From NCBI GenBank assembly GCA_903869725.1, contig CAIQAD010000017.1, positions 1 through 64,000 on the forward strand: a stretch of 64,000 nucleotides of DNA. The letters run 5' to 3'. The DNA is from an uncultured Alphaproteobacteria bacterium (GTDB taxonomy: Bacteria > Pseudomonadota > Alphaproteobacteria > Pelagibacterales > Pelagibacteraceae). Under the pieces are notes generated by a model that saw nothing but the letters and a program-made list of their open reading frames with translations, was not told where the DNA came from and searched no databases. Within the stretch, counting starts at the first letter, position 1. Each line of letters begins with the position of its first letter. A program made the position numbers and the translations under genes. This document shows, one piece after another, positions 22,692 to 33,323 of this stretch.

Positions 22692-25600
22692 TTAATTTGT
22701 AAGTTCAATATTTAGTCCTAGAGATCTAATCTCTTTGATTAAAACGTTAAATGACTCTGGTACTCCAGATTCAAAGTCATCATCACCTTTTACTATTGTT
22801 TCATAAACTTTTGTTCTTCCTGCAACGTCATCTGATTTAATTGTCAAAATTTCTTGCAAAGTATATGCAGCTCCGTAAGCCTCTAGCGCCCAGACTTCCA
22901 TTTCACCAAATCTTTGTCCTCCGAATTGTGCTTTTCCACCTAATGGTTGTTGAGTTACTAAACTGTATGGTCCTGTTGAACGAGCATGGATCTTATCATC
23001 AACCATATGAGCAAGTTTCAACATATAAATAATTCCAACTGTAACTGGCCTATCAATTTTTTCTCCTGTTCTTCCATCAAATAATTCAGTTTGTCCCGAT
23101 TCAGGTAAACCACAGAATTTAAGCATATCTGTAACATCTTTAACACTTGCTCCATCAAATACTGGCGTAGCTATAGGCACACCATAAGAAAGATTGCCTG
23201 TTAATTCTTTAAACTCTTCATCAGATAAATTTTTCATATCATCTGAAATTTCACCTTTATAAATTTTAGAAAGATAAGTTTTTAACTCATCTCGCTTAGA
23301 GGAGTTCTTTTGCATTTCATCGACTAATTTTCTAATTTTTTCTCCCATTTCAGAGCACGCCCAACCTAAATGAGTTTCTAGAATTTGACCTACGTTCATA
23401 CGACTTGGAACTCCTAAAGGATTTAATACGATATCAACTGGTTTGCCATTTTGCATATAAGGCATATCTTCTGCAGGAACTATTCTGCTTATCACCCCTT
23501 TGTTTCCGTGTCTTCCTGCCATCTTATCGCCTGCTTGCAATTTTCTTTTCATGGCAACAAAAACTTTCACCATTTTCATTACGCCAGGCAAAAGATCATC
23601 TCCTTTTTGAATTTTGTCTACCTGATCTTCAAATCTTATTTGAATGTCTTTTTTTGCTTTAATAAATTGCTCTTTTAGAATAGCTAAATTTGACTGAACT
23701 TTTTTATCTTCAACAACTAATTTTAATAAATCGTTAGTTGATAACTCAGAAACGTTATCTTCGTTTATAATCGTACCCTGTTTTAAAGATTTCAAATTCT
23801 CTTCTGTTTTTGAACCGTTTAAAATACTTTTTGCTCTTGCTTTAATGTTAGACTCTAAAATTTCTTCTTCTGCTTGCTTATCATTTTGAACCGACTCAAT
23901 TTCTGCTCTTTCAATAGAAATAGCTCTCTCATCTTTTTCTATTCCATGTCTATTAAATACTCGAACTTCAACTACAACACCATTTGTTCCAGATGGCATT
24001 TTTAAAGATGTGTCACGTACATCAATAGCTTTTTCACCAAATATTGCTCTTAAAAGTTTTTCTTCAGCGTTTACTGGGGAGTCTCCTTTTGGAGTAACTT
24101 TGCCAACTAGAATATCACCAGGTTTAACTTCGGCTCCAACGTAAACAACGCCTGATTCATCAAGATTAATTAAATTTTCTTCAGCAGTATTTGGTATATC
24201 TCTTGTAATTTCTTCAGGTCCAAGTTTAGTATCTCTAGCCATAACACTATATTCTTCAATATGAATTGACGTGAATACATCATCTGTTACGCATCTTTCT
24301 GAAATTAAAATTGAATCTTCAAAATTGTAACCAAGCCAAGGCATAAAGGCTACCGTCACGTTTTTTCCTAACGCAAGTTCTCCAAACTGCGTAGATGGTC
24401 CATCTGCAATAACATCTCCTTTTTTAATTTTATCTCCAACTTTAACGAGTGGTCTTTGATTGATACAGGTATTTTGATTAGATCTTTGAAATTTACTTAA
24501 GTTATAAATATCTACACCTGATTTTGTTAAATCTTTTTCAGAAGTTACTCTAACAACAATACGTTTACCATCAATTTTATCAACAATTCCATCTCTTTTT
24601 GCGACTAATGTTGCTCCAGAATCAACCGCAACATCTTTTTCAATACCAGTTCCAACAAGAGGAGACTCGTTTTTAATTAAAGGAACTGCTTGACGCATCA
24701 TGTTTGATCCCATCAAAGCTCTATTGGCATCATCATTTTCTAAAAATGGAATTAACGCGGCGGCAACTGAAACAACTTGTTTTGGAGACACATCCATAAA
24801 ATCAACGTTCTCTGGTTTAGCTAATTCAAATCCTAAAGATTTTCTACAAGAAACAAGATCGTCAATAAAAGTATTGTCTTTACTTAAAGGAGAGTTTGCT
24901 TGCGCGATAGTAAATTTTCCTTCTTCCATTGCTGAAAGATAATGAATTTCTTTGCTAACTTTTCCATTAATAACTTTTCTATAAGGGCTTTCAATAAAAC
25001 CATATTTATTAATTCTTGAATAAGTTGCTAAGCTATTAATAAGTCCAATATTTGGACCTTCTGGTGTTTCAATTGGACAAATTCTTCCATAATGTGTTGG
25101 ATGAACGTCACGAACTTCGAATCCGGCTCTTTCTCTGTTTAAACCTCCTGGTCCTAAAGCCGAAACTCTTCGCTTATGAGTAATTTCTGCTAACGGATTT
25201 GTTTGATCCATAAACTGTGATAATGGAGATTGTCCAAAAAATTCTTTTAAACAAGCTGCGATTGGTTTTGCATTAATTAAATCTTGCGGCATTACGGAAT
25301 CTACTTCAACAGAAGCCATTTTTTCTTTAATAGCTCTTTCCATTCTTATTAAACCAATTCTAAATTGATTTTCTACTAATTCTCCAACAGAACGTAGTCT
25401 TCTATTTCCTAAGTGATCAATATCGTCAACTTCTCCTTTTCCATCTTTAAGATCTAACATGTACTTAATGATAGTAGTGATATCTTCTTTTCTTAAAACG
25501 GTAAGTTTTGGATCACAGTCTAATTCCATTCTCGCATTCATTTTTACACGACCTGTTTCTGATAAATCATAACGAGTATGATTAAAAAATAAATTTCCAA

Positions 25601-26771
25601 ATAAATTTTTAGCAGTTTCAATTGTTGGTGGCTCACCAGGTCTTAGGACTCTGTAAATGTCCATACTAGCTTCATCTTGGTTTAAATTTTTATCTATAGT
25701 TAATGTATTTCTTAAAAAAGGACCTTTGTTTATTCCATCAATATCTAATAAAAATATTGTTTTAATCTTTAAATCTGTAAGTTTTGTAATTAAATCATTA
25801 TTAATTTCATCTCCTGACTCAGCGATAACTTCTCCTGTTTTTTCATTAATAATGTCATTAGCTAAATATTTTCCAAATAAATCAGGAGTTTTAACTAAAT
25901 AATTGTTTAAACCCTCTTTTTTTAATTTTAACGCTAAAGGATAAAGTAATTTTGTGTCTTTTTTAGCAACTACTTTATCATTTTCAGCGTTTACAAGGTC
26001 TGTTTTTAATTTATAATTTTTAAAATTTTCAGGAATAAACTTAGTTTTCCAGTCTTCAACGTTTATCAAATCGTATCTAATATTTTCATAAAATAAATTT
26101 AAAATATCATCTCTGTTATATCCAAGCGCCATTAATAAAGTTGTAACTGGCAATTTTCTTTTTCTATCAATTCTAAAATTTAATATATCTTTTGTATCAT
26201 ATTCAAAATCTAACCAAGATCCTCTGTAAGGAATAACTCTGCAACTAAAAAGTAATTTTCCACTTGCATGCGTTTTTCCCTTATCATGATCAAAAAATAC
26301 GCCAGGACTTCTGTGCATTTGGTTAACAACTACTCGTTCAATACCATTAACAACAAAAGTTCCTCTTGAAGTCATAAGAGGAATGTCACTCATATAAACT
26401 TCTTGTTCTTTCGCGGACAAAACTTGTTTTGTTTGCTTTTCTTCGTTGATATCGTAAGCAACTAATCTAAGTGTTGCTTTTAATGCCGCAGAGTAAGTTA
26501 GGCTTCTTTGGTGACATTCTTCTACGGTGTATTTTGGTTTTTCAAAGCGATAGGAAAGATATTCAATTGTTGCTAAGCCAGAAAATTCTTCAATTGGAAA
26601 AACATCGTGAAATACTTTTGATATTCCGGAAACTGTACCGTGTTCAGAGTTTGCTTCTAGGAAGTTTTTATATGAATTAACTTGAACTTCTATTAAGTCA
26701 GGGATATTTAATATATTTTCTAATTTACCAAAACTTTTTCTAACTTTTTTTTTATCTGTAAAAGATAACAT
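22692..26771 (-). CDS. rpoB: RNA polymerase beta subunit
   Basis: [39 protein letters not shown]. Confidence 0.99.
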   Translation of the reverse strand: MLSFTDKKKVRKSFGKLENILNIPDLIEVQVNSYKNFLEANSEHGTVSGISKVFHDVFPIEEFSGLATIEYLSYRFEKPKYTVEECHQRSLTYSAALKATLRLVAYDINEEKQTKQVLSAKEQEVYMSDIPLMTSRGTFVVNGIERVVVNQMHRSPGVFFDHDKGKTHASGKLLFSCRVIPYRGSWLDFEYDTKDILNFRIDRKRKLPVTTLLMALGYNRDDILNLFYENIRYDLINVEDWKTKFIPENFKNYKLKTDLVNAENDKVVAKKDTKLLYPLALKLKKEGLNNYLVKTPDLFGKYLANDIINEKTGEVIAESGDEINNDLITKLTDLKIKTIFLLDIDGINKGPFLRNTLTIDKNLNQDEASMDIYRVLRPGEPPTIETAKNLFGNLFFNHTRYDLSETGRVKMNARMELDCDPKLTVLRKEDITTIIKYMLDLKDGKGEVDDIDHLGNRRLRSVGELVENQFRIGLIRMERAIKEKMASVEVDSVMPQDLINAKPIAACLKEFFGQSPLSQFMDQTNPLAEITHKRRVSALGPGGLNRERAGFEVRDVHPTHYGRICPIETPEGPNIGLINSLATYSRINKYGFIESPYRKVINGKVSKEIHYLSAMEEGKFTIAQANSPLSKDNTFIDDLVSCRKSLGFELAKPENVDFMDVSPKQVVSVAAALIPFLENDDANRALMGSNMMRQAVPLIKNESPLVGTGIEKDVAVDSGATLVAKRDGIVDKIDGKRIVVRVTSEKDLTKSGVDIYNLSKFQRSNQNTCINQRPLVKVGDKIKKGDVIADGPSTQFGELALGKNVTVAFMPWLGYNFEDSILISERCVTDDVFTSIHIEEYSVMARDTKLGPEEITRDIPNTAEENLINLDESGVVYVGAEVKPGDILVGKVTPKGDSPVNAEEKLLRAIFGEKAIDVRDTSLKMPSGTNGVVVEVRVFNRHGIEKDERAISIERAEIESVQNDKQAEEEILESNIKARAKSILNGSKTEENLKSLKQGTIINEDNVSELSTNDLLKLVVEDKKVQSNLAILKEQFIKAKKDIQIRFEDQVDKIQKGDDLLPGVMKMVKVFVAMKRKLQAGDKMAGRHGNKGVISRIVPAEDMPYMQNGKPVDIVLNPLGVPSRMNVGQILETHLGWACSEMGEKIRKLVDEMQKNSSKRDELKTYLSKIYKGEISDDMKNLSDEEFKELTGNLSYGVPIATPVFDGASVKDVTDMLKFCGLPESGQTELFDGRTGEKIDRPVTVGIIYMLKLAHMVDDKIHARSTGPYSLVTQQPLGGKAQFGGQRFGEMEVWALEAYGAAYTLQEILTIKSDDVAGRTKVYETIVKGDDDFESGVPESFNVLIKEIRSLGLNIELTN

Positions 26772-26780
26772 AGTTTAACT

Positions 26781-26804
26781 AACTAGATATTTTATTATCT
26801 AGTT
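26781..26804 (-). other. perfect 9-bp inverted repeat (6-nt loop) between rplL and rpoB
   Basis: AACTAGATA-N6-TATCTAGTT; no adjacent U-tract. Confidence 0.75.
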
Positions 26805-26821
26805 CTAAAATCTTAATAAAT

Positions 26822-27193
26822 TTACTTTAATTCTACTTTAGCGCCCGCTGCTTCAAGTTTTTTCTTAACATCTTCAGCGTCTTTTTTATTTACACCAGCC
26901 TTCAATTGTTTTGGTGCACCTTCAACAAGATCCTTCGCTTCTTTAAGACCTAAACCTGTGAATGCTCTTACTTCTTTAATAACACCTATTTTGTTATCTC
27001 CTGAAGAAACTAAATTAACTATAAAGTCATTTTTTTCTGCCACAGCTTCTCCTGCTACTGCTGCCGCTGGAGCTGCTGCAACTGGAGCCATTGCTGTCAC
27101 TCCCCATTTTTCCTCTAATGTTTTTGAAAGCTCAGCTGCCTCTACAACAGTAAGCTTAGATAACTCGTCTATAATTTTATTTAAATCTGGCAT
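26822..27193 (-). CDS. rplL: 50S ribosomal protein L7/L12
   Basis: [44 protein letters not shown]. Confidence 0.98.
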   Translation of the reverse strand: MPDLNKIIDELSKLTVVEAAELSKTLEEKWGVTAMAPVAAAPAAAVAGEAVAEKNDFIVNLVSSGDNKIGVIKEVRAFTGLGLKEAKDLVEGAPKQLKAGVNKKDAEDVKKKLEAAGAKVELK

Positions 27194-27211
27194 ATGAATA
27201 TTCCTAGTGGT

Positions 27212-27721
27212 TTAATTTTTTAAATTTTTAGCGTGCAATAAATTAACTATTTTAAGGCTTGGTGCAAGCAAAATACTTACAATTTTTTTGGCTGGAGTGG
27301 CTAAAATTCCCACTATTTTGACTCGCGCCTCATTTAATGTAGGTAAGGTAGCTATAAGAGCTACGTCTGAAGGTTCTAACACCTTCTCGTCCATCAATCC
27401 CCCTAATATTTTAAGTTTTTCGTTAGTCTTTGAAAAATTAACTAAGGTTTTAGATAAACTAACAGCATCTTTTGAATAAGCGATAGCCGTTGGACCTTTA
27501 AACAAATTTTCTAATTTTTCTGCTTTTGATCCTTTTAAGGCAATTTTTGTAATTCTATTTTTAGTAATTTGTAGAGCACCACCATTTTCTCTCATTTGAG
27601 CTCTTAGTTTCTCTAAATCTTTAACTGTAATGCCTTCGTAATGATAGACTAAAATCCCTTCGTGCGCAGCGATGACTGATTTTAGATCATTAACGTAAGT
27701 AGTTTTTTGCTCTTTGTTCAT
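27212..27721 (-). CDS. rplJ: 50S ribosomal protein L10
   Basis: HEGILVYHYEGITVKDLEKLRAQMRENGGALQITKNRITKIAL. Confidence 0.96.
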   Translation of the reverse strand: MNKEQKTTYVNDLKSVIAAHEGILVYHYEGITVKDLEKLRAQMRENGGALQITKNRITKIALKGSKAEKLENLFKGPTAIAYSKDAVSLSKTLVNFSKTNEKLKILGGLMDEKVLEPSDVALIATLPTLNEARVKIVGILATPAKKIVSILLAPSLKIVNLLHAKNLKN

Positions 27722-28413
27722 GATAAATTAGAAAGTTGAAGTTTCACTGAAGTTCCCATAGTTGTAGAGAGATATATTGAATTTATAAAGTTACCCTTAA
27801 TCCCAGCTGGTTTTTCTTTTGATACAATTTCATAAACACTTTTAAAATTCTGAGACAATTCTTGTTCTGAAAATTTTACTTTACCAATTGACAATGCAAG
27901 ATTTCCATCTTTGTCACATTTAATTTCGACACGTCCTTTTCTAATAGCATTAACAGTTCCTTTTATATCTTTTGCTACAGTTCCTAATTTTGGGTTAGGC
28001 ATTAAACCTTTTGGTCCCAAAACTTTTCCAAGCTTTCCGACTTTAGACATCATGTCTGGTGTTGAGATTAAAATATCAAAATTTATTTTTCCTGAATTAA
28101 TTTCATTAATTAAATCTTCAGATCCAACAACTTCTGCTCCAGAGGACTTTGCTTCATCAACTTTGTCCGCACTGCAAATAGCCGCTATTTTTATTTTTTT
28201 TCCAGAGCCGTTAGGTAAATCAACAATAGTTCTTAAATTTTGGTCTGTTTTAGATTTATCAATATTTAAAAAAAAGATAGCTTCCATTGATTCAGGAAAT
28301 TTTGTTGTAGATTTTGTTTTTAATAATTTAATAGCTTCCGACAAAGATTTTTCTGCTAACTTGTTATGACCTTTTACTAATTCTAAATATCTTTTAGAGT
28401 GTTTTTTTTTCAT
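27718..28413 (-). CDS. rplA: 50S ribosomal protein L1
   Basis: LISTPDMMSKVGKLGKVLGPKGLMPNPKLGTV. Confidence 0.98.
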   Translation of the reverse strand: MKKKHSKRYLELVKGHNKLAEKSLSEAIKLLKTKSTTKFPESMEAIFFLNIDKSKTDQNLRTIVDLPNGSGKKIKIAAICSADKVDEAKSSGAEVVGSEDLINEINSGKINFDILISTPDMMSKVGKLGKVLGPKGLMPNPKLGTVAKDIKGTVNAIRKGRVEIKCDKDGNLALSIGKVKFSEQELSQNFKSVYEIVSKEKPAGIKGNFINSIYLSTTMGTSVKLQLSNLS

Positions 28414-28838
28414 TACTCTTTAACCTCCACCCCCATTGATCTAGCAGAACCAGCTATAATTTTAATTGCTTGTTCTATGTCAAATGCGTTTAAATCTTTC
28501 ATTTTTATTTCAGCTATTTTTTTAAGTTGAGCTTTAGTAATTGAGCCAACAATGTTTCTTCCTGGCTCCTTTGATCCGCTTTTTAATTTTATTGCTTCTT
28601 TAATTAAAAATGAAGCAGGAGGTGTTTTAATTACAAAATCAAATTTTTTGTCTTTATATATAGTTATAACAACAGGAACTGGCTGACCCATTAACGATTT
28701 AGTTTTGTCATTAAAAGATTTACAAAACTCCATGATATTTACGCCTCGTTGACCTAATGCAGGACCAACTGGGGGAGCAGGATTTGCTTGTCCTCCTTTA
28801 ATTTGTAACTTTAAATATCCAGCAACTTCTTTAGCCAT
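28413..28838 (-). CDS. rplK: 50S ribosomal protein L11
   Basis: [30 protein letters not shown]. Confidence 0.98.
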   Translation of the reverse strand: MAKEVAGYLKLQIKGGQANPAPPVGPALGQRGVNIMEFCKSFNDKTKSLMGQPVPVVITIYKDKKFDFVIKTPPASFLIKEAIKLKSGSKEPGRNIVGSITKAQLKKIAEIKMKDLNAFDIEQAIKIIAGSARSMGVEVKE

Positions 28839-28840
28839 AA

Positions 28841-29368
28841 TTAAATCTTTTCTACCTGACCGTACTCTAGTTCTACGGGTGTAGGTCTACCAAATATAGA
28901 AACGGAAACCTTTAGTCTAGATTTTTCTTCATCAACTCCTTCTACTAATCCGCTAAATGAAGCAAAAGGACCATCAGACACCCTTACTTGCTCACCGATT
29001 TCAAAGCTAATGCTAGTAGATGGTTTTAAAGCACCATCTTCGATTTTACCCATTATTTTTGCAACTTCTGCTTCAGATATTGGAGAAGGTTTTCCAGGCA
29101 ACCCCAGAAATCCTGTAATTCTTTTAATAGATTTTATTAAATGATAAATTTGATCATTCATATCTAATTTTGCTAAAAAATATCCCGGAAAATATTTTCT
29201 TTCTGATGTTGTTCTTTTTCCTTTTTTAACTTCTGTAACTTCATGAGTAGGTACTAAAGTTTTTTCAAAATGATGGCTCAACCCTTCTTTTTCTAATTTT
29301 TCAGGAATTAATTCTGCTACTTTTTTTTCAGAACCTGAATGCGCTTGAATTATATACCACTTCATCAT
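28841..29368 (-). CDS. nusG: transcription antitermination factor NusG
   Basis: [25 protein letters not shown]-like region; KOW domain [16 protein letters not shown]. Confidence 0.97.
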   Translation of the reverse strand: MMKWYIIQAHSGSEKKVAELIPEKLEKEGLSHHFEKTLVPTHEVTEVKKGKRTTSERKYFPGYFLAKLDMNDQIYHLIKSIKRITGFLGLPGKPSPISEAEVAKIMGKIEDGALKPSTSISFEIGEQVRVSDGPFASFSGLVEGVDEEKSRLKVSVSIFGRPTPVELEYGQVEKI

Positions 29369-29370
29369 AA

Positions 29371-29556
29371 TTATATTCCTAACAAATATGCTAAACCAAA
29401 TTTAAAAAGTTGATCTAGTAGCAAAAAAAATATTGCTGCCACAATCGACATAATAAACACCGTAACAGCTCCAATTGCCGTTTCTTTACTTGTAGGCCAA
29501 GAAATTTTGAACACTTCCTGCTTAACAGATTTAAAGAATTGAATAGGATTTAACAT
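29371..29556 (-). CDS. secE: preprotein translocase subunit SecE
   Basis: FFKSVKQEVFKISWPTSKETAIGAVTVFIMSIVAAIFFLLLDQ; precedes nusG. Confidence 0.94.
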   Translation of the reverse strand: MLNPIQFFKSVKQEVFKISWPTSKETAIGAVTVFIMSIVAAIFFLLLDQLFKFGLAYLLGI

Positions 29557-29570
29557 AATCTATTAATCTG

Positions 29571-29646
29571 TGGCAGGAGTGGAGGGACTTGAACCCGCAA
29601 CCTCCGGTTTTGGAGACCGGCGCTCTACCAATTGAGCTACACTCCT
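29571..29646 (-). tRNA. tRNA-Trp(CCA)
   Basis: AGGAGTGTAGCTCAATTGGTAGAGCGCCGGTCTCCAAAACCGG...GGTTCAAGTCCC...CTCCTGCCA cloverleaf, anticodon CCA, encoded 3' CCA. Confidence 0.95.
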
Positions 29647-29651
29647 AAGAT

Positions 29652-30839
29652 TTATTCTATAATCTTAGTAACTACTCCAGCTCCTACGGTTTTACCACCC
29701 TCTCTAATCGCAAATTTTAAATTATTATCCATTGCAATTGGAGTTATTAAAGTGATTGTCATCTTTGCATCATCACCAGGCATAATCATTTCAACGCCCG
29801 CTGGTAAAGCAACCTCTCCTGTAACGTCTGTTGTTCTAAAATAGAACTGTGGACGATATTTTGTAAAAAATGGTGTGTGTCTACCACCTTCTTCTTTTTT
29901 CAGAATATAAGCTTGGGCTTCAAATTTAGTATGAGGTTTAATTGACCCTGGTTTTGCTAGAACTTGACCTCTTTCAACCTGATCACGCTCGATACCTCTT
30001 AAAAGAACACCAACGTTATCTCCTGCTTCACCGCTGTCTAGAAGTTTTCTGAACATCTCAACGCCGGTACATACTGTTTTCTGAGTAGCTTTAATTCCGA
30101 TAATTTCTAGTTCTTCACCAGTTTTAACTACGCCAGACTCAATTCTGCCTGTAACAACTGTACCTCTTCCTGAAATTGAAAATACATCTTCAATCGGCAT
30201 AAGGAATGGTTTGTCTTTGGGTCTGTTTGGCTGTGGAATAAAAGTATCTACTGCTTCCATTAACGCGAGAATAGGTTTGTCTCCTAATTCAACGTCACCT
30301 TCCATAGCTTTTAAAGCAGATCCTTTAATAATTGGAGTTTTATCTCCCGGATATCCATAGGAAGTTAAAAGCTCTCTTATTTCCATTTCAACTAAATCTA
30401 AAAGTTCTTTATCTTGAACAGTGTCAACTTTATTTAAAAAAACAACAAGCGCAGGAACTCCTACTTGTCTTGCCAAAAGAATATGCTCCCTAGTTTGTGG
30501 CATTGGACCATCTGCAGCATTCACAACAAGTATTGCTCCATCCATCTGAGCTGCTCCAGTAATCATGTTTTTTACATAATCAGCGTGACCTGGACAATCT
30601 ACGTGCGCGTAATGTCTTTTTGTAGTTTCATATTCAACGTGAGCTGTAGAAATAGTAATACCTCTAGCTTTTTCTTCTGGAGTTTTGTCAATTTGGTCGT
30701 AAGCAATAAATGTTGCTCCGCCAGTTTTAGCAAGAACTTTTGTGATCGCGGCCGTTAAAGTTGTTTTACCATGATCCACGTGACCAATAGTACCAATATT
30801 ACAATGTGGTTTCGTTCTCTGAAATTTTTCCTTAGACAT
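29652..30839 (-). CDS. tuf: elongation factor Tu
   Basis: [50 protein letters not shown]. Confidence 0.99.
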   Translation of the reverse strand: MSKEKFQRTKPHCNIGTIGHVDHGKTTLTAAITKVLAKTGGATFIAYDQIDKTPEEKARGITISTAHVEYETTKRHYAHVDCPGHADYVKNMITGAAQMDGAILVVNAADGPMPQTREHILLARQVGVPALVVFLNKVDTVQDKELLDLVEMEIRELLTSYGYPGDKTPIIKGSALKAMEGDVELGDKPILALMEAVDTFIPQPNRPKDKPFLMPIEDVFSISGRGTVVTGRIESGVVKTGEELEIIGIKATQKTVCTGVEMFRKLLDSGEAGDNVGVLLRGIERDQVERGQVLAKPGSIKPHTKFEAQAYILKKEEGGRHTPFFTKYRPQFYFRTTDVTGEVALPAGVEMIMPGDDAKMTITLITPIAMDNNLKFAIREGGKTVGAGVVTKIIE

Positions 30840-30880
30840 TTACTTTTTCTACACCTCTCAGTTATTATTAATTTTTAATA

Positions 30881-30954
30881 TGGAGCGGGTGAAGAGAATC
30901 GAACTCTCACAACCAGCTTGGAAGGCTGGAGTTCTACCATTGAACTACACCCGC
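30881..30954 (-). tRNA. tRNA-Gly(TCC)
   Basis: GCGGGTGTAGTTCAATGGTAGAACTCCAGCCTTCCAAGCTGG...GTTCGATTC...CACCCGCTCCA. Confidence 0.95.
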
Positions 30955-31018
30955 GTAACCAAACTTTACTCCTAATTACCTTTTGTTGCTAACAAATCTT
31001 TTCACAAACACTCCCTCA

Positions 31019-31104
31019 TGGTGGAGGGGGAAGGATTCGAACCTTCGTAGGCCGGAGCCAACGGTTTTACAGACCGTCACCTTTAACCACTCGGTCACCC
31101 CTCC
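31019..31104 (-). tRNA. tRNA-Tyr(GTA)
   Basis: GGAGGGGTGACCGAGTGGTTAAAGGTGACGGTCTGTAAAACCGTTGGCTCCGGCCTACGAAGGTTCGAATCCTTCCCCCTCCACCA; class II with variable arm. Confidence 0.95.
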
Positions 31105-31225
31105 AATTTTTCACAAAACTACGGAGGTTTTGTTTTGAGTGGCTTTCAAGTGTTCTAAAAAGAAAAAATTTACAACACAACTTAGTAACCACACTATTGT
31201 GATTATAAAGCTTAAAATTAGGCGG

Positions 31226-31254
31226 AATATAAATATACAAGTATATTAATGCAA
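31226..31254 (-). promoter_or_regulatory. candidate promoter for tRNA-Tyr/tRNA-Gly/tuf with a palindrome in the spacer
   Basis: Sense TTGCAT - 17 nt - TATATT; spacer carries AATATAC-AA-GTATATT inverted repeat (31232-31247). Confidence 0.45.
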
Positions 31255-31297
31255 TACATTTTTAAGCGAAATTGAGATACTTATAGTATTAAAATCA

Positions 31298-32035
31298 ATG
31301 AAAACAGGCTCATTTTGGATAGGTGGGAAACATAGTGTTTTATTAGCTCTCAAAAACCCAAAAAGGAAAATAAATAAAGTATATATAACAAAAGAAAATT
31401 CTGAAGAAATTAATCTTAAAACAATAAATAAAAAAATTAATATTGAAATCAAAGATAAAAAAGAAATAGAAAAAATTTTTGTTAATGAAAATATAGTTCA
31501 TCAAGGAATTGCTGCAGAGATTGAGCCTTTGGAAAACATATCTTTAAAAGACTACTTAAAAAACAACAAAACAAACCAATCTACTATCGTAGTGCTAGAT
31601 GACATTACAGATCAAAGAAATATAGGATCAATACTCAGAACTAGTACCGCTTTTAATGTGAATGCTGTTCTTATTCTAGAAAAAAATTATAATCCAAAAA
31701 GTAAAATACTTTATAAAAGCGCAAGTGGCGCAATGGAGTTAATAAATTTAATTTTAGTTTCAAATATAACAAATGCACTTCAATTACTTAAGAAAAACAA
31801 TTATTGGATTTATGGTTTGGATGGTTATGCATCTGAAACTCTTAATAAGCAAAAATGGTCAAAAAAAAATGTATTTGTTTTTGGATCTGAAGGCGAAGGT
31901 TTACGAAGACTTGTAAAAGAAAGTTGCGATCATTTAATAAAAATTGATATTAACAAAAATATAGAAAGTCTTAACGTTTCTAATGCTGTTTCAGCAACAT
32001 TAGGCATTTTTAGTTTGTTAAAAAATGAAAACTAA
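31298..32035 (+). CDS. rlmB: SpoU-family 23S rRNA (guanosine-2'-O-)-methyltransferase
   Basis: WIGGKHSVLLALKNPKR; DDITDQRNIGSILRTSTAFNVNAV; FGSEGEGLRRLVKESCDHLIKI. Confidence 0.93.
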   Translation: MKTGSFWIGGKHSVLLALKNPKRKINKVYITKENSEEINLKTINKKINIEIKDKKEIEKIFVNENIVHQGIAAEIEPLENISLKDYLKNNKTNQSTIVVLDDITDQRNIGSILRTSTAFNVNAVLILEKNYNPKSKILYKSASGAMELINLILVSNITNALQLLKKNNYWIYGLDGYASETLNKQKWSKKNVFVFGSEGEGLRRLVKESCDHLIKIDINKNIESLNVSNAVSATLGIFSLLKNEN

Positions 32036-32646
32036 ATACCAAAACTAGACTTAATTCCATTAATTATAAATTGAATAGCAAGAGCCGCTAATACTAAAGA
32101 AAAAACTCTTGAAAAAACATCAAGAATATTTTTTGCAGTATATTTTGCAATTTTGGTTGCAAAATACATGTGTATAAAAACCGATATCATTGCAAACGCT
32201 AAAGCTAACAGAACAGTAATGAGGTTCTCAGTGATATGAAAATTAGAGTTTACAAGTAAAAGAGTAGAAGTTAACGCGGATGGTCCTGCAATCATAGGAA
32301 TAGATAATGGATAAATTATAATTTCATTAATTTTTTTTTTTGAAAAAAAACTTTTACTTACAACTGTTCTTTTACCAAGTAGCATATTGATAGATGATAC
32401 AAATAATAAAATTCCACCAGCGATTTTTAATGAATCAATAGTTACACCAATAAATTTAAAGAAAAAATTTCCAATGATTGCAAAAATAATCAATACGATA
32501 AAAGCTACAAAACATGCTTCAGATGCAATATGATGCCGTTGTTTTTCATTAGCGCCTTCAGTTAAAATCAAAAATAAAGGACCTGATCCAACAACATCTA
32601 AAGCAACAAATAAAGCTGCAAAAGATTTTACAAAAACTTCTAACAT
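32032..32646 (-). CDS. MarC/NAAT family membrane protein
   Basis: FVKSFAALFVALDVVGSGPLFLILTEG; PLSIPMIAGPSALTSTLLLV. Confidence 0.88.
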   Translation of the reverse strand: MLEVFVKSFAALFVALDVVGSGPLFLILTEGANEKQRHHIASEACFVAFIVLIIFAIIGNFFFKFIGVTIDSLKIAGGILLFVSSINMLLGKRTVVSKSFFSKKKINEIIIYPLSIPMIAGPSALTSTLLLVNSNFHITENLITVLLALAFAMISVFIHMYFATKIAKYTAKNILDVFSRVFSLVLAALAIQFIINGIKSSFGI

Positions 32647-32689
32647 AAACTTATTTAAACATGATTTGCTTTAAATTTAAAACTTTTAG

Positions 32690-32767
32690 TGGCGGGAGTG
32701 ACGGGACTCGAACCCGCGGCCTCCTGCGTGACAGGCAGGCGCTCTAACCAAGCTGAGCTACACCCCC
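32690..32767 (-). tRNA. tRNA-Asp(GTC)
   Basis: GGGGGTGTAGCTCAGCTTGGTTAGAGCGCCTGCCTGTCACGCAGGAGG...GGTTCGAGTCCC...CACTCCCGCCA. Confidence 0.93.
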
Positions 32768-32855
32768 GAATAAAATGGCTCAGCTAGAATTACGCTGTCA
32801 CCATAATTAATTTTACTTGCATTTATTTTATATACTTTATTTTTTTAAATGTCTT

Positions 32856-33193
32856 TTAAAAATATTGTCGATTTTTATACTTATAGACATATGCATTTAT
32901 TCTTTTTGTACTGCTAATAAAGAATTCACTTTCTACACGCTGGTAATTGTTTCCTTCAAATTCATCTAATTGTTTCCATAAACACTTAAGCGCAAAAGAA
33001 GAAAATATATAACCAAAAATTTTTTACCTTTTATATCAAGAATTATACTTTTGTACTTTTCCTTTATTCCTAAATTAATTATTTTTAAATGACCGAATGT
33101 ATAAGCTTTTCTCCAGGTTCCATTTAATTTTTTTAAAATAAAATTATTTTTTTCATTAGGCATTAGGCTGCCGTAAACAAAAATTTTATCCAT
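32856..33193 (-). pseudogene. gamma-glutamylcyclotransferase/AIG2-like protein, frameshifted at A6/T5 run (about 33015-33025)
   Basis: MDKIFVYGSLMPNEKNNFILKKLNGTWRKAYTFGHLK...; the next frame continues FSSFALKCLWKQLDEFEGNNYQRVESEFFISSTKRINAYVYKYKNRQYF*; one extra A joins them as KGKKIFGYIFSSF. Confidence 0.75.
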
Positions 33194-33200
33194 GATATTT

Positions 33201-33276
33201 TGGTGGGCGATGAGAGACTCGAACTCCCGACCCTCTCGGTGTAAACGAGATGCTCTACCAACTGAGCTAATCGCCC
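33201..33276 (-). tRNA. tRNA-Val(TAC)
   Basis: GGGCGATTAGCTCAGTTGGTAGAGCATCTCGTTTACACCGAGAGGGTCGGGAGTTCGAGTCTCTCATCGCCCACCA. Confidence 0.95.
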
Positions 33277-33323
33277 TACTATTTCGAAGGCTTTATATAG
33301 CAATAAAAATATGAAGTTAAAAC

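Noticed and set aside
27911-28369. 152-aa plus-strand ORF antisense to rplA, and similar antisense ORFs (42082-42456, 46085-46456, 5762-6028, 43807-44109, 9419-9757)
   Set aside because: Shadow ORFs opposite conserved genes with low-complexity or codon-complement composition; no recognisable domains.
31113-31133. Intrinsic terminator on the plus strand at the ACAAAAC/GTTTTGT hairpin
   Set aside because: No upstream plus-strand gene to terminate and an AT-rich stem; treated instead as a leader hairpin for tRNA-Tyr.
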